Source: Pseudomonas parafulva NBRC 16636 = DSM 17004 | GTDB lineage: Bacteria; Pseudomonadota; Gammaproteobacteria; Pseudomonadales; Pseudomonadaceae | Assembly: GCF_000730645.1 (NCBI RefSeq) | Contig: NZ_BBIU01000005.1 | Coordinates: 62,001-126,000 of the forward strand | DNA length: 64,000 nt | Direction: 5' to 3' | In this document: in pieces, positions 63,466 to 64,000 of the stretch | Layout of the letters: every line of letters begins with the position of its first letter | Position numbering within the stretch: position 1 is the stretch's first letter | Notes under the pieces: generated by a model | Told to the model about the DNA's origin: nothing | What the model saw: the letters and a program-made list of their open reading frames with translations, nothing else | The model's database searches: none | Translations under genes and position numbers: made by a program

Positions 63466-63481
63466 GCCTAGCGCCGACCGG
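63458..63481 (+). terminator. Possible hairpin between the NRPS and hydrolase genes
   Basis: CCGGTCG (63458-63464) and CGACCGG (63475-63481) form a 7-bp stem with a 10-nt loop, 22 nt after the NRPS stop. No T-run. It may attenuate read-through into the hydrolase gene. Confidence 0.35.
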
Positions 63482-63498
63482 TCTGGAGCATTCGCACC

Positions 63499-64000
63499 AT
63501 GTCCCTTAACCCTGATATCGCTGCCTACCTGCAGCTGGTCGAAGCCGGCCGCGCCGAAGGCAAGACCCTGGCCATGCACGCCGCAAGCCCCGAACTGGCC
63601 CGCGAAGTGTTCGACCAATCGTCGCTGCTGATGAGCGCGGGAGGCGACGATCTTGAACACATTGAGGAACTGGAGATTCCGGCCCGTGACGGCGCGCTGC
63701 TGCCCGCACGGCTGTACAGCGCTCATGGCATCGACCGTGATCGCTTGCAGCCGGGTGTGCTGTACTTCCATGGGGGTGGCTATGTGGTCGGTAGCCTGGA
63801 CTCCCACGATGCACTGTGCCGCACCCTGGCTGCGTTGTCCGGTTGCGTGGTGCTGTCGGTGGCCTACCGGCTGGCGCCGCAGTGGCGCTTTCCTACCGCG
63901 GCGCAGGACGCCCTGGATGCCTGGCAATGGCTACAGGACCAGGGCCCTGGCATCGGCATTGATGCCGGGCGCCTGGCGGTTGCCGGTGACAGTGTCGGTG
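63499..64000 (+). CDS. Alpha/beta hydrolase, HSL family, truncated by window end
   Basis: The first 167 residues of an esterase/lipase-like enzyme. Visible: the hormone-sensitive-lipase oxyanion motif YFHGGGYVVGS (about 93-103), SVAYRLAPQWRFPTA, and the nucleophile elbow GDSVG at the very end, with Ser in place. The acid and His lie beyond the window. The start MSLNPDIAAYL follows the NRPS gene by 63 nt with a GGAG site 11 nt upstream. Its place directly after the terminal NRPS suggests a role in pyoverdine maturation or editing, but the substrate is unknown. Confidence 0.88.
   Translation, partial: MSLNPDIAAYLQLVEAGRAEGKTLAMHAASPELAREVFDQSSLLMSAGGDDLEHIEELEIPARDGALLPARLYSAHGIDRDRLQPGVLYFHGGGYVVGSLDSHDALCRTLAALSGCVVLSVAYRLAPQWRFPTAAQDALDAWQWLQDQGPGIGIDAGRLAVAGDSVG

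Overview
The window looks like a fluorescent Pseudomonas chromosome, most like the Pseudomonas putida group. It is GC-rich, carries a cbb3 oxidase operon, and holds most of a pyoverdine siderophore locus: the sigma factor PvdS, PvdL, PvdH, a siderophore-interacting reductase and four peptide-chain NRPSs. This assignment rests on gene families and order, not on a database search.

Layout: (1) 0.3-3.5 kb, minus strand, ccoNOQP with an ANR/FNR-type box upstream of ccoN. (2) 3.6-6.2 kb, housekeeping genes: an alpha/beta hydrolase, ppnP, a DEDDh exonuclease and an orphan periplasmic binding protein. (3) 6.3-21.1 kb, the first pyoverdine block: an IucB/PvdYII-like acetyltransferase, pvdS under a Fur box, and the 4.3-kilo-residue pvdL. 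(4) 21.1-23.2 kb, an AT-richer insert that appears to have landed at the 3' end of pvdL. It is bracketed by a ~70-bp direct repeat of the last pvdL codons and carries, in one coupled minus-strand unit, a 41-codon Gly/Cys peptide ORF, an ABC-2 permease and an ABC ATPase. (5) 23.3-23.9 kb, a non-coding ~297-bp repeat present twice, each copy with ~73-nt inverted arms. (6) 23.9-31.2 kb, a dsbD-tlpA-dsbG operon (minus strand), a cytochrome c gene remnant, xdhC- and mobA-like accessory genes, and a two-component system that is probably a copper-responsive DsbRS homologue. (7) 31.2-64 kb, the second pyoverdine block: pvdH, a divergent siderophore-interacting protein gene, four overlapping or abutting NRPS genes and a truncated HSL-family hydrolase.

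How it works together: Fur in iron-replete cells would shut the pvdS promoter. PvdS would then drive at least five promoters in this window that carry an iron-starvation (IS) box, CTAAAT or CTAATT followed by CGT 21-22 nt downstream. PvdL would make the acyl-Glu-D-Tyr-Dab chromophore precursor and PvdH would supply Dab. Reading specificity residues from the A domains gives the chain: D-basic residue (Orn/Lys), Ser, Ser, Gly, Asp (possibly beta-hydroxylated), D-N5-modified hydroxyornithine, Ser, then hydroxyornithine released by the terminal thioesterase (likely the cyclic form).

Most worth a second look: the peptide/ABC-2 island in the duplicated pvdL end; the missing epimerisation domain in module 2 of the last NRPS; matching 11-bp-period direct repeats upstream of both the dsb operon and the response regulator; and the trimmed cytochrome/aldehyde dehydrogenase locus.
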